Made by a program: the position numbers and the translations under genes. Below, piece after piece: positions 6,633 to 15,714 of a stretch of 21,444 nt of DNA. Each line of letters starts with the position of its first letter. Position 1 is the stretch's first letter. This stretch comes from an uncultured Bacteroidales bacterium (lineage in GTDB: Bacteria > Bacteroidota > Bacteroidia > Bacteroidales > Paludibacteraceae). The stretch covers positions 1 to 21,444 of the forward strand of contig CAIYTJ010000701.1 of the NCBI GenBank assembly GCA_903929065.1, read 5' to 3'. The notes below the pieces were generated by a model. It did no database searches. It was given only the letters and a program-made list of their open reading frames with translations, and was not told where the DNA came from.

Positions 6633-6720
6633 AATAAAATAAAATAAAAAGATGAAGTTGGTTAATGTTACTTATTACAGGAACAATGAGAATTAAATGA
6701 ATGTAAACAAATCAGTATTT

Positions 6721-7668
6721 TTATGCAGCTACTTCATTTTCGGAATATGTTTTCCCCATAATTCGTTCCAGCATTTTGCAGGCACCCCACGGATAATAAA
6801 TGCCTAAACTTATGATAATCAAAAGTGATTGTCCCCAAAGGAAGAGGAAATCGGCCATTGGTTCCATGTCGTAACCAAACTTTTTCGTTTTTTCGTCCGA
6901 AATTGCAACAGTTTTACCCACGAAATAATGGTATAATTTTATAATGGCCATGGGGTAATAAATACCCAGAGTTATAATGGTTAGCAGCATTTGAACGAAG
7001 ATTTTTCCGCAGGCTTCCCATGCATCTGTTTTCCAGGTAATGGAGTAACTTTTATAGCTCACATTCATCATCCATTTGTATAAAAAGTACATGTAGGGTA
7101 TCATTACAAACTTGGAAACAACCTGATAAACACCATTTGCAATCCACGAATTCTGAGCATGTGCTGCCAGCGTGAAAACGACAGTAAATGCAACCAAAAC
7201 CGAAATTGGCACAATTACCGTTACCAAAACGATAACAAATAGTTCGCCTCCTTTGCCTTTGAAATTGAATGGATTCGCGCTGTAAGTCGAATGGTCAACA
7301 AAAAACTTCTGAATGTTTTTTACCATCCATGGAGTGTAAATGCCCAGTGTAACGATGCTTAACAAGAGGTTAAGCAGGAAAATGCCAACAAACTGACCGA
7401 TGTTACCTTTGAACACCAACGATTGCCCATTGTACTCAATGCCTTCGATAAAAAGTCGGGTCAGATAAAAAGTAATCAGAAAAGCAATGATGCCAAGAAA
7501 GAGCATGGATGGAAGAATATAATACAACGCCTGATAATCTTCCTGCATGTGATAATCTTTTAATTGAAACGCAATAGCGCCGAAAGGAGCAATAATCAAT
7601 ACCAGAAAGATTAACCATACAGGCAATAGCTTATTTCCTGTCAAATTGAATTTAAAATAGTTTTTCAT
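6721..7668 (-). CDS. DUF898 / YjgN-like polytopic membrane protein
   Basis: A 315-residue inner-membrane protein with about eight or more hydrophobic segments and no signal peptide. The hallmark of the YjgN/DUF898 family is visible as a three-fold repeated motif: SIVTLGIYTPWMVKNIQKFF, then TIITLGIYYPMAIIKLYHYF, then IIISLGIYYPWGACKMLERI. Each is a membrane segment ending in LGIYxP and followed by an amphipathic helix. The first block starts after the short soluble stretch EGIEYNGQSLVFKGNIGQF, also typical. The biochemical function of the family is unknown. The gene is the first of a leftward pair with the VWA lipoprotein. A -7-like box TAATTTTG on the minus strand at 7768-7761 lies about 90 nt upstream of the ATG. 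Confidence 0.88.
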   Translation of the reverse strand: MKNYFKFNLTGNKLLPVWLIFLVLIIAPFGAIAFQLKDYHMQEDYQALYYILPSMLFLGIIAFLITFYLTRLFIEGIEYNGQSLVFKGNIGQFVGIFLLNLLLSIVTLGIYTPWMVKNIQKFFVDHSTYSANPFNFKGKGGELFVIVLVTVIVPISVLVAFTVVFTLAAHAQNSWIANGVYQVVSKFVMIPYMYFLYKWMMNVSYKSYSITWKTDAWEACGKIFVQMLLTIITLGIYYPMAIIKLYHYFVGKTVAISDEKTKKFGYDMEPMADFLFLWGQSLLIIISLGIYYPWGACKMLERIMGKTYSENEVAA

Positions 7669-7760
7669 TTTTGTAAATTGTTTAATTATTGATTAGTGAT
7701 ATTCTTACAATTGGCTCTATTATTCTAATAGAAACAGGGTGTAAAGATATGAAATATTTG

Positions 7761-7768
7761 CAAAATTA
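7761..7768 (-). promoter_or_regulatory. Possible -7 box for the DUF898 gene
   Basis: On the minus strand this reads TAATTTTG, an exact TAnnTTTG followed by C. No good -33 TTTG is seen 19-23 bp upstream. A second weaker candidate, TATCTTTA, lies about 15 nt downstream. In AT-rich DNA such a match can occur by chance. Confidence 0.35.
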
Positions 7769-8210
7769 ACCGGATAGATTTAATATTTTTTGAATGATAT
7801 CCTTTCTTATTTAACTGACTCAAATTTATGAGTTTTAAAACAATCCATTTGAATGATAAATTTATATAAATATGTATAAATATAGCCAATTGACGCTAAT
7901 TTTCAAAGTGTATTGACTTGAAATATTCGGTGAATAAAGTTCATTTTTAAGGTTTTAGAGTAAAATATGTCTACAACGTTTCAATTAATTGCTACAAACT
8001 AAAAAAATGATTTCACGATGTGTATTTTGTCCATTCTTGTAAAACTAAAAAAATCAATGAATTTTACCAACATTCTGCTTAGATTCAATTTTATCTCAAC
8101 AATAAACATATTAACTTTAAAATTTTAAAATATATTGCTCTGTATTAATTTCGGTCTTGTAGCAATATATGCTACAATTATTTGCATATCAACAGTTTAA
8201 TTATAAAATG

Positions 8211-8218
8211 TATATTTG
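8211..8218 (+). promoter_or_regulatory. -7 box of the giant surface protein gene
   Basis: TATATTTG is an exact match to TAnnTTTG and is followed by C. The predicted start point near 8225 leaves about a 30-nt leader before the ATG at 8255. The nearest TTTG (8181-8184) is 26 bp away, longer than usual, so the -33 part is weak. This box overlaps a TTG at 8216 in the same frame, which rules that codon out as the translation start. Confidence 0.45.
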
Positions 8219-8254
8219 CTTCATAATAAGAAATCGCATGTTGATGCAACTGTT

Positions 8255-11200
8255 ATGAAACAAAGTTTATCCAACATATTTCCAATATTTTTATTTTTCA
8301 CTGTCGTTTTTTGCCAGTCGGTTTTTGCTGTGATAAACAAAGATTCCCGGGTTTTTCAGATAAATTCTGATGTAAAACCCGATGCAACGCTTCAGGTTCA
8401 GAATCTTCCTGAAAACCGGGCTGACACAATTACTTACTTTCAGCTGTGCAGTTCGTTTAGCTCCGAAAATCTGACTTTTATCAATGCATCAACTTCTACT
8501 TCGACCAATGTTTCCTATAAAATAAGTTGGGGTGATGGAACTGCCGATTATACAGCAAATTCATGGACTTCGTTGGCACATATTTATCCTGCAGGACATT
8601 GGATTTTACGATATACAGTTGTCGGATCGAACGGGATTTCGGCACTTAATACGTATCATATTTATATTGTTTCTAATCCTGCTGTTTCGCTTGGAAGTCC
8701 CGGAAATACTGATAATTGCAGCAATGTTCCCCTTACATTTCCAATTACGGGCACTGAAAAAAATCCCCCGGGAACGACGTACACGGTAAGTTTTAATGAT
8801 GGAACAGCACCGCTAATCTTTACTCAGTCACCACCGAAAGAAATAACCCACGTTTTTACAAAAACTTCGTGCGGAATAACCAGTTACAACGGTGGAATTT
8901 CTTATCCGAATTCATTTTCGGCAAGCATTGTGGCATCGAATTCATGCGGAGTGAGCGCGGTAAATGTCGTTCCGATTTATATTTCCACTTCACCGGTTGT
9001 GAATTTCGATTTACCTGTTGCCAATGTTGGAATAAGCAAACCGGTTTATCTGACAAACACCACCACTGGTTATGTGAATGTAGGTGCCAATTGTGCAGTT
9101 GTGCCGAAGTTAATCTGGAAAATAACACCTTCAACCGGTTTTACACTGACGAGCGGTTCGCTGGGAAATGATTTTAATTCCGATAATTCAAATTTGTGGA
9201 CCAAAGGTTCGGATATAATTTCTCCCGTTTTTACAGTGCCCGGAATTTACAAAATCAAATTGCGGGTGGACACAAAACGCTGTGGAAATGATTCTATAGT
9301 GAAGACTATTTGTGTGGAAGCTCCGTTGAATCCACAATTTTCGTTGGATGTAAATTCAGGTTGTTCGCCTGTTGTTGTCAATACTAAAAACCTGACGGAG
9401 TTATCATCAACCTGTACTTCAGCGAATAACTGGGAAGTAAATTATTCGGCTGATAATTGCGGAACAGCACCAGCAGTCTGGAATTTTGTTGCTGGTTCTG
9501 GAGCACAGTCGGTAAGTCCTTCGTTTAATCTCGTAACTCCCGGAATCTATAAAATCAAATTAAATGCCATTAATTCGGCTGGTACTTTTAGCACCGAACA
9601 AACCGTTGTGGTTAAGCAACCGCCTATTGCAAGCATTGAAATTATACCTGATTTCTGCGGAACTGCATCATTCAAACCAAAAGCAACCGTAAAAAGTTGT
9701 TCGGTGTTAAGTGATTCGTTGAGTTATTTGTGGAGTTTTCCGGGCGGAAATCCTGCTACTTCCGCTTTAGCAGATCCCGGAACAATTTTGTTTAATTCTA
9801 CAGGAAAATTTAAAGCCATTTTGATGGTAACTAACAGTTGTGGATCTTTCACTGCAACGAGTAATGAGTTTGAAGTGATTTCATTACCACAAGTCAACGA
9901 TGTGCCAAATCAATCTAAAAATGATAATGATTTTTCATACAATATCAATTTTTCCGGTACTGAAAATGCTTTTTTCGAATGGACTAATGATCATCCTGAA
10001 ATAGGTTTACCTGCAATTGGAAGTGGAAATATACCACCTACCGAACTTCAAAATGAAAGTAGCAATGTAATTACTGCAACTTTTACTGTTACACCAAAAA
10101 ACAAAACATTAGGTTGTTCCGGTGCTTCTAAAAGTTTCACTATTACGGTTAATCCGATTGCCGAATTAGATCAGCCGGTTAACCTCATTGTTTCGAATGG
10201 AACAAAAACTAAAGATATAATTTTTACTACCGATAACACCGGAGGAATCACCACATTCAGTTGGATAAACACAAAACCTGAAATTGGAATTCCGGCAGCT
10301 TCAGGAAATGGAAATATAACTGCTTTTATGGCAGTAAATAATTCTAATTCGCCTGTAGTTGATACGGTTACCGTTACACCTTTTTTTAGGAACGGTGAGA
10401 TAAGCTCAAGCGGTACTCCTAAAATATTTACAATCACCGTATTGCCGTCTGCGCAAATGATTCAGCCTTCCAACATTGAAGCTTGTAATGGAATTTTAAT
10501 TAAGAAAATCTTATTTAAACCGTTGAGTCAATCTGGAAAAACCACTTTTTCGTGGACAAATGATCATCCCGAAATCGGACTTTCCGGATCAGGAAATGAC
10601 AGTATTGCAAGCTTCAACGTGCTCAATACAACTACGAACACGATTGTCGCAACCGTTTCAGTAACTCCAACATATAATTTTGGTGGAATAAGCAATATTG
10701 GTCAGACTCAGAAATTCACCATTACAATTAATCCCGGACCTGTTATTACAATGCAACCTCAATCAAGTTTCGTTTGTCCCGGCGGTCAGGTTTTACCTTT
10801 GAAAATTGCTTACTCGTATGGCACCGGATCTCCTTCCTATCAATGGTTTTCCAATAAAACCAAATCAACAACAACCGGAACGATTATCAAGGAAGCAACA
10901 TCCGATACGTATAATCCACCAACAAATATTCCCGGAACGACTTATTATTATTGTGAAATTTCATTGCCAAGCGGGGTGTGTTCGAATATAACTTCCGATG
11001 TGGCCACTGTTTCGATAAATGATGCTGCCATAATATCGCAACAACCAGTAAAATTGCTGAATTTATGTGTTGGAGGAACCATTAAGAATCCATTAAAAGT
11101 TGAATTTACTGGCGGCTCAGGCACTCCGTCTTATCAATGGTATTCAAATACGACAAATTCAAAAATTGGTGGCAAACTAATTTCAGGAGCTACTAATGCC

Positions 11201-14200
11201 ACTTTCACTCCACCAGTATTTACTGAAAAAGGAAATTATTTCTATTTCGTGGAAGTTTTATTGTCAGGCGATGGTTGCGGTTCGGTTCTTAGTGATGTTT
11301 CAGAAATTAATGTGGTTTCCGATCCTGTAATTGTGACTCAACCTCTGTTGTCACAAACTGTTTGTCAGGAAACAACTCCTTCAGAATTAATTGTTGAAGC
11401 GACCGGAGGACTTGGAAGTTATATGTATCAATGGTATGAAAATACGGTGAATGATAATATATCCGGAAAACTGATTCCTGATGCAACTTCATATATATTC
11501 ACACCTCCAACTTCGTTAACAGGAACGAAATATTATTATTGTCAGATTTTGCAGGAAAACGGATTAAACTGCAATGTAACAAGTTCTACGGCCAGTGTTA
11601 TTGTAAATCCTATACCTGTAATCACCAAAAATCCGGTTTCAACAACTGTTTGTTATGGTCAAAATACAGATTCTTTATCTGTTTCATATTCATTTGGGGT
11701 TGGTTCACCTACTTATCAATGGTTTTCAAATTCATCTGATTTAAATACAGCCGGAAAAATGATTGCCGGAGCAAATCGTCCGACTTATTTACCTTCGACT
11801 AAAATTATCGGAAAAACCTATTATTACTGCGAAATCAGTTTTGCAGCAGGCGGTTATTCTAAGATAGTTTCTGATGTTGCTTCTATTACGATTGAAGCAG
11901 TTGCGAAAATTGGTACTCAAAATTTAGTGATTTGTAGCGGATCAACATTGTCACTAAAACCTGTCACTCAGAATGAAGACTTAGTTCCGGAAAATACACT
12001 TTGTACCTGGTCAAATCCAGTTGTTAGTCCATCAAATTCTATTACTGGAGCAAGTGCTCAATTAGTTCCGGATTCACTGATTAGTCAACGATTAAATAAT
12101 TTGACTGATAGCGTTGCGACAGTTTCCTATACCGTTACTCCAGTAACCGGCTCATGTTCAGGTGATAAATTTGTTGTCAATGTTCAGGTCTCTCCAATAA
12201 TCAAACCAAATGCAATAATCAAGAATGCTTTATGTTTTGGTGCAAATAATGGTTCAATTCAAACCAATGTAACCGGAGGATTTCCATTTAAGAATTCTCA
12301 AAAATATCTTATTTCATGGACCGGGCCGAATGAATTCAAGTCAACTTCAAAGGATTTAACAGGACTGAAACCTGGTGATTATATCCTTTCAATTTCAGAT
12401 GCAGGTGGTTGTACGGCTGAATTTACTTACACAATCAGCGAACCTACTGAAATATTGATTTCAACTGATTTAAGACGTGATATAAATTGTTATAACAGCG
12501 AAAACGGCGAAATCGCAGTAACTGTAATCGGTGGGATTTCACCTTATAATTATACCTGGACAAAGGATGGATTGCCGTTTGCAACTACAAAAAATATCTC
12601 AAACCTCGATCAGGGTGTTTATGCACTTTTGGTTACAGATGCCAATGGTTGGGGTATAAAAACAGCATCTTACATAATTTCCGAACCAAAACCGCTGGTT
12701 GTTACTTTACAAAATCAACAAAATGTGTTGAATTATGGAGATTCAACCGGAACTGTAACCATTAATGTTTTAGGTGGAACTCCGATTGAAATTAATCCCG
12801 GGGTTTTTGATTATACTTATTATTGGACTGGTCCAGCTGGATTTACAAGTAATGGGAAAAACCTTACAGGTATTCCAGCCGGAAAATATCATTTGACGGT
12901 AACAGATGCCAATGCCTGTAGTCAGATCTTCAATGTAGAAATATCTCAGCCACAGGAATTGACTATTGAGGTTACAACAAAACCTATGACTTGTTATTCC
13001 GTAAACGATGCTTCAATATCTCTACATATAACAGGCGGAACACAACCCTTTCAAATCAAATGGAGCAACTTGGGAAGCGGAACAATACAGGAAAATTTAT
13101 CAGCCGGTGATTATTCGGTGACGGTAATTGATGCCAATAATTTCAGGAAAACTGTAAACATAAATATACCGGAAGCAAATTTTTCGATTCATCCTGTGAC
13201 TAAAAATGTAACGTGTTTTGGTGCTCACGATGGAAGTATAAGTCTGAATATCAGCGGAGGTTTAAACCCGATAAGCTTGGTATGGGATGATAATCCTACA
13301 GCCGGAAATCAACGCAATCAATTGGGGCCGGGCATTTACACGGTGACGCTTCACGATGGTGCGCCTTGTAATATCAAAGAAAGTTTTTTGATTTCAGAAC
13401 CTTCAAAAATAGAAATTTTAGCCAGAGTTATTAATGCTTTGGAGTGTGACAATCCAAATAGCGGCTCAATAAATCTGACAGTTTCGGGCGGAACGCCGCC
13501 TTATAGTTATAATTGGTCTACAGGAGAAAGTAGAGCTATTCTAACAAATCTGAATCAGGGAAAATATTTTGTGATTGTCTCAGATTCAAAAGGTTGCACA
13601 AATTCGGCACAATTTGAAATTATCAGACAAATACCACTTTCGGTCTCTGTAACATCTGAAAATGATTTAAACTGCAACATTAAAAAATTTGCAAAGCGAT
13701 TCACAGCACAAGTTACAGGTGGAATTTCGCCCTATCAGTTTAGATGGAGCAAAGGTTCGGTCAGTGGCGCCAATAATGAAATTATGGAAATAAACCAAAG
13801 TTCTATTGTTGACCTTCAAGTAACTGACAGTCTTGGCTGTACATTGAATTATTCATTCAATTCCGAAGTGTCGGACGCCGGAATATACTACGATCAAACC
13901 GATTGCAGTAAATTCTCATATCAGTTTAATGCTTTTTCTTCAACTGTTGCCGATAATAATTATACTTACTACTGGGATTTTGGTGATGGCGAATTTGCTT
14001 CAATAAGAAATCCAATTCATAGTTTTATCAAAACCGGAATTTATAATGTACAGTTAATAATATCAAATAGTTCGTGCTCAATTAATTTTGAAACTGCGAT
14101 AATTGTCGATCCATTGACAAAATTGACGTTGAATCGTGAACCTAAATTCTGTGTTGGTGATTCTGTTACAATTCATGTAAAAGGAGCAAGAACTTACAAA

Positions 14201-14806
14201 TGGAGTAATGGATTGCTTTCTGATAGTATTACCATTAAACATCCCGGAAATTATAGTGTAATTGGCACATCGTTAATTGGGTGTATTGATACGTTGAATT
14301 TTGTGGCTTCTAATTACGATTTAATGAATTATTCGATTTTTTCAAATGGTGATAATGCAATTGAAAATACCAACGTACAACTTTGGAGTGAAAATATTCC
14401 ATATTCTCAATATTTATGGGATTTCGGGGAAGGAAAAACGGATGAAGGAAATGCCGTAAATCACATTTTTAAAAACAATGCGGAAGGATATTATGATGTT
14501 AAACTAAACGTAACAAATCCAAGTGGTTGTCATGAAAGTTCCACAAAACGAATCTGGATTAAAATGTCGTCAGATATGCCAAATACATTTACTCCGAACG
14601 GTGATGGAGTAAATGATGTTTTTATGAAAGGCTGGAAAATTAAACTGTATAACCGGAATGGGATATTGCTTTATGAAGGTACGGATGGCTGGGATGGAGT
14701 TTACAAAGGCCAATCTGTTGCAGCAGGAGTTTATTATTATGTGGTTTATTATCCAACCGATTTGGGGGCCAAAACTGAAACCGGTTATGTAAGGCTCGTA
14801 AAGTGA
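8255..14806 (+). CDS. Giant secreted multidomain surface protein, T9SS type B (CHU_C) cargo
   Basis: 2183 residues from the ATG at 8255, which opens a clear signal peptide (MKQSLSNIFPIFLFF, then TVVFCQSVFA). The 13 extra codons from TTG 8216 overlap the promoter and are rejected. Domain order: PKD-type modules (ISWGDGTADY about 92, SFNDGTAPLIF about 180, YLWSFPGGNP about 492), three PKD-like modules with the recurring W-N/T-PEIG motif (about 546-829), four Ig-like modules with YQWxxN and YYYCEI (about 829-1214), another PKD-like module (about 1224-1314), about seven SprB-type repeats (about 1321-1872), PKD modules with WDFGDG (about 1906) and WDFGEG (about 2053), and a C-terminal CHU_C/gliding-type sorting domain from MPNTFTPNGDGVNDVF (about 2104) to TGYVRLVK. 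Such proteins cross the outer membrane by the type IX system and stay on or near the surface. Adhesion or a structural role is likely. No enzymatic domain is seen. Confidence 0.94.
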   Translation: MKQSLSNIFPIFLFFTVVFCQSVFAVINKDSRVFQINSDVKPDATLQVQNLPENRADTITYFQLCSSFSSENLTFINASTSTSTNVSYKISWGDGTADYTANSWTSLAHIYPAGHWILRYTVVGSNGISALNTYHIYIVSNPAVSLGSPGNTDNCSNVPLTFPITGTEKNPPGTTYTVSFNDGTAPLIFTQSPPKEITHVFTKTSCGITSYNGGISYPNSFSASIVASNSCGVSAVNVVPIYISTSPVVNFDLPVANVGISKPVYLTNTTTGYVNVGANCAVVPKLIWKITPSTGFTLTSGSLGNDFNSDNSNLWTKGSDIISPVFTVPGIYKIKLRVDTKRCGNDSIVKTICVEAPLNPQFSLDVNSGCSPVVVNTKNLTELSSTCTSANNWEVNYSADNCGTAPAVWNFVAGSGAQSVSPSFNLVTPGIYKIKLNAINSAGTFSTEQTVVVKQPPIASIEIIPDFCGTASFKPKATVKSCSVLSDSLSYLWSFPGGNPATSALADPGTILFNSTGKFKAILMVTNSCGSFTATSNEFEVISLPQVNDVPNQSKNDNDFSYNINFSGTENAFFEWTNDHPEIGLPAIGSGNIPPTELQNESSNVITATFTVTPKNKTLGCSGASKSFTITVNPIAELDQPVNLIVSNGTKTKDIIFTTDNTGGITTFSWINTKPEIGIPAASGNGNITAFMAVNNSNSPVVDTVTVTPFFRNGEISSSGTPKIFTITVLPSAQMIQPSNIEACNGILIKKILFKPLSQSGKTTFSWTNDHPEIGLSGSGNDSIASFNVLNTTTNTIVATVSVTPTYNFGGISNIGQTQKFTITINPGPVITMQPQSSFVCPGGQVLPLKIAYSYGTGSPSYQWFSNKTKSTTTGTIIKEATSDTYNPPTNIPGTTYYYCEISLPSGVCSNITSDVATVSINDAAIISQQPVKLLNLCVGGTIKNPLKVEFTGGSGTPSYQWYSNTTNSKIGGKLISGATNATFTPPVFTEKGNYFYFVEVLLSGDGCGSVLSDVSEINVVSDPVIVTQPLLSQTVCQETTPSELIVEATGGLGSYMYQWYENTVNDNISGKLIPDATSYIFTPPTSLTGTKYYYCQILQENGLNCNVTSSTASVIVNPIPVITKNPVSTTVCYGQNTDSLSVSYSFGVGSPTYQWFSNSSDLNTAGKMIAGANRPTYLPSTKIIGKTYYYCEISFAAGGYSKIVSDVASITIEAVAKIGTQNLVICSGSTLSLKPVTQNEDLVPENTLCTWSNPVVSPSNSITGASAQLVPDSLISQRLNNLTDSVATVSYTVTPVTGSCSGDKFVVNVQVSPIIKPNAIIKNALCFGANNGSIQTNVTGGFPFKNSQKYLISWTGPNEFKSTSKDLTGLKPGDYILSISDAGGCTAEFTYTISEPTEILISTDLRRDINCYNSENGEIAVTVIGGISPYNYTWTKDGLPFATTKNISNLDQGVYALLVTDANGWGIKTASYIISEPKPLVVTLQNQQNVLNYGDSTGTVTINVLGGTPIEINPGVFDYTYYWTGPAGFTSNGKNLTGIPAGKYHLTVTDANACSQIFNVEISQPQELTIEVTTKPMTCYSVNDASISLHITGGTQPFQIKWSNLGSGTIQENLSAGDYSVTVIDANNFRKTVNINIPEANFSIHPVTKNVTCFGAHDGSISLNISGGLNPISLVWDDNPTAGNQRNQLGPGIYTVTLHDGAPCNIKESFLISEPSKIEILARVINALECDNPNSGSINLTVSGGTPPYSYNWSTGESRAILTNLNQGKYFVIVSDSKGCTNSAQFEIIRQIPLSVSVTSENDLNCNIKKFAKRFTAQVTGGISPYQFRWSKGSVSGANNEIMEINQSSIVDLQVTDSLGCTLNYSFNSEVSDAGIYYDQTDCSKFSYQFNAFSSTVADNNYTYYWDFGDGEFASIRNPIHSFIKTGIYNVQLIISNSSCSINFETAIIVDPLTKLTLNREPKFCVGDSVTIHVKGARTYKWSNGLLSDSITIKHPGNYSVIGTSLIGCIDTLNFVASNYDLMNYSIFSNGDNAIENTNVQLWSENIPYSQYLWDFGEGKTDEGNAVNHIFKNNAEGYYDVKLNVTNPSGCHESSTKRIWIKMSSDMPNTFTPNGDGVNDVFMKGWKIKLYNRNGILLYEGTDGWDGVYKGQSVAAGVYYYVVYYPTDLGAKTETGYVRLVK
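9890..10740 (+). repeat. Three PKD-like modules in the giant protein
   Basis: About 95-residue units each carry a tryptophan-centred motif: EWTNDHPEIGLP (nt about 9978), SWINTKPEIGIP (about 10260) and SWTNDHPEIGLS (about 10549). Each ends with TVTP...FTITVNP-like strands. The first and third share the stretch WTNDHPEIGL exactly, which points to internal duplication followed by divergence. Confidence 0.75.
10740..11900 (+). repeat. Four tandem Ig-like modules in the giant protein
   Basis: Units of about 96 residues start at nt about 10740, 11025, 11325 and 11615. Each begins with a PVITxxP-like strand and VC, has a central SYQWFSN/SYQWYSN/MYQWYEN/TYQWFSN, a GKLI..AT segment and a closing YYYCEI-type strand. 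The cysteine pair (VC...YYYC) is kept in units 1, 3 and 4. Unit 2 has YFYFVEV instead and so lacks the second cysteine at that position. Confidence 0.75.
12215..13870 (+). repeat. About seven SprB-type repeats in the giant protein
   Basis: Units of about 65-85 residues follow the pattern xCx...NGSIxxxVxGGxxPYxxxW...xxLxxGxYxVxVxDxxGC. Examples are ALCFGANNGSIQTNVTGG, INCYNSENGEIAVTVIGG, MTCYSVNDASISLHITGG, VTCFGAHDGSISLNISGG and LECDNPNSGSINLTVSGG. The third (NVLNYGDSTGTVTINVLGG) has lost the cysteine, and the last (LNCNIKKFAKRFTAQVTGG) is diverged. The family was named from the gliding adhesin SprB but is widespread in secreted Bacteroidota proteins. Confidence 0.8.
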
Positions 14807-14811
14807 TTCTA

Positions 14812-15714
14812 ATGAAGAAATATTTAACAATTATCATATTTTTCTGTTATTTTATTCCTATAAATGCTCAATATTATATCCGATTGAACAATTATTGGGA
14901 CAATCCTTATTTTATTAATCCTGCAGCAATTAATGACGAATATCAAGCTGTTTTTAGCGTTGCGGCACGTAAACAGTGGATTGGTTTTCCCGGAGCTCCA
15001 ACTACTTTTTTCGCTACGGGAACAACCTACCTGGAGAAAATACAAACTCAATTCGGGCTCAAAATTTACTCTGACAATGTTGGTTATAATACAATTACAA
15101 ATATCTCATTATCTTATGCTTATAATTTAAACCTCGATAGAGATTGGCAATTGAATCTTGGTCTGGCAGCTAGTTTACAATGCCTTGCCTTTGACCAGTC
15201 ACAAGTTAATGTAATGTCAAATGATGATCCAGCTTTATATGAAAACCTTCTAAATGGCAATAATTATAATTGTGATTTAGGTATTCAACTTATTGGAAAA
15301 TCATGGCGGCTTGGCGCTGCCAGTCAAAATCTTTTATCAGCCTTTTATAAAGAAAACTCAATACTTTCCAATGCAAATATTGTTTATGCGGTATACAGAA
15401 AGAGAACAGATGAAACAATTAATTTGGAATACGGAGTTAGTGCCATTCAATATGGGAATATTCTTCAAATGGAATTCAATCTGAGTTCATTTTTTAAATT
15501 TTATAATCAAAATGATATGTTTAAAGTCGGTCTATTCTATCGTCCACAAAATGAAATGGGAATCATTTTAGGTTACAATCTTTCCGAATCGTTGAATTTG
15601 TCCTATAGTTACGATTTTAATGTAAGTGGAATAAGTCGGGGATCAGTTGGTTCTCACGAATTAGTGCTTGTATATAAGCTCAATAAGTATGCTTATAAAC
15701 ATTATAGGTACTAA
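14812..15714 (+). CDS. PorP/SprF-family type IX secretion outer-membrane protein
   Basis: 300 residues from ATG 14812. A GTG three codons earlier overlaps the stop of the giant gene, but the signal peptide MKKYLTIIIFFCYFIPINAQ begins at the ATG. The mature N-terminus has the family hallmark YWDNPYFINPAAINDEY followed by FSVAARKQWIGFPGAPTTFF. The remainder is alternating beta-strands typical of an outer-membrane barrel (for example FGLKIYSDNVGYNTITNISL, YAYNLNLDRDWQLNLGLAAS). The last strand ends in HELVLVYKLNKYAYKHYRY. In Flavobacterium SprF is needed for surface delivery of SprB, and a PorP/SprF-like gene next to a type B cargo gene is a standard pairing. The 5-bp gap to the giant gene indicates one transcript and a dedicated partner. 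It is a paralogue rather than the core PorP, because no other T9SS core gene is nearby. Confidence 0.92.
   Translation: MKKYLTIIIFFCYFIPINAQYYIRLNNYWDNPYFINPAAINDEYQAVFSVAARKQWIGFPGAPTTFFATGTTYLEKIQTQFGLKIYSDNVGYNTITNISLSYAYNLNLDRDWQLNLGLAASLQCLAFDQSQVNVMSNDDPALYENLLNGNNYNCDLGIQLIGKSWRLGAASQNLLSAFYKENSILSNANIVYAVYRKRTDETINLEYGVSAIQYGNILQMEFNLSSFFKFYNQNDMFKVGLFYRPQNEMGIILGYNLSESLNLSYSYDFNVSGISRGSVGSHELVLVYKLNKYAYKHYRY

Larger units (their letters stand above)
7669..8254. other. AT-rich divergent intergenic region (586 bp) with repeated short motifs
   Basis: No coding frame is supported here. It separates the leftward DUF898 gene from the rightward giant surface protein. Visible structure: an 11-bp direct repeat TTTGAATGATA (7789-7799 and 7848-7858); CTACAA at 7971-7976 and 7992-7997, exactly 21 bp apart; an inverted repeat TTGTAGC-N7-GCTACAA at 8157-8177; and a -7 box at 8211. 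These may be binding sites for a regulator of the giant gene. No GC-rich terminator or structured RNA is recognised. Confidence 0.6.

Noticed and set aside
8216..8254. TTG start 13 codons upstream for the giant surface protein
   Set aside because: It overlaps the -7 box TATATTTG and precedes the signal peptide that begins at ATG 8255.
9890..13870. DNA-level tandem repeats suggesting a phase-variable or CRISPR-like array
   Set aside because: The repetition is visible only at the protein level. Nucleotide identity between modules is low, with no regular spacers.
14803..14811. GTG start overlapping the stop of the giant gene for the PorP/SprF protein
   Set aside because: ATG at 14812 directly opens a normal signal peptide (MKKYLTIII).
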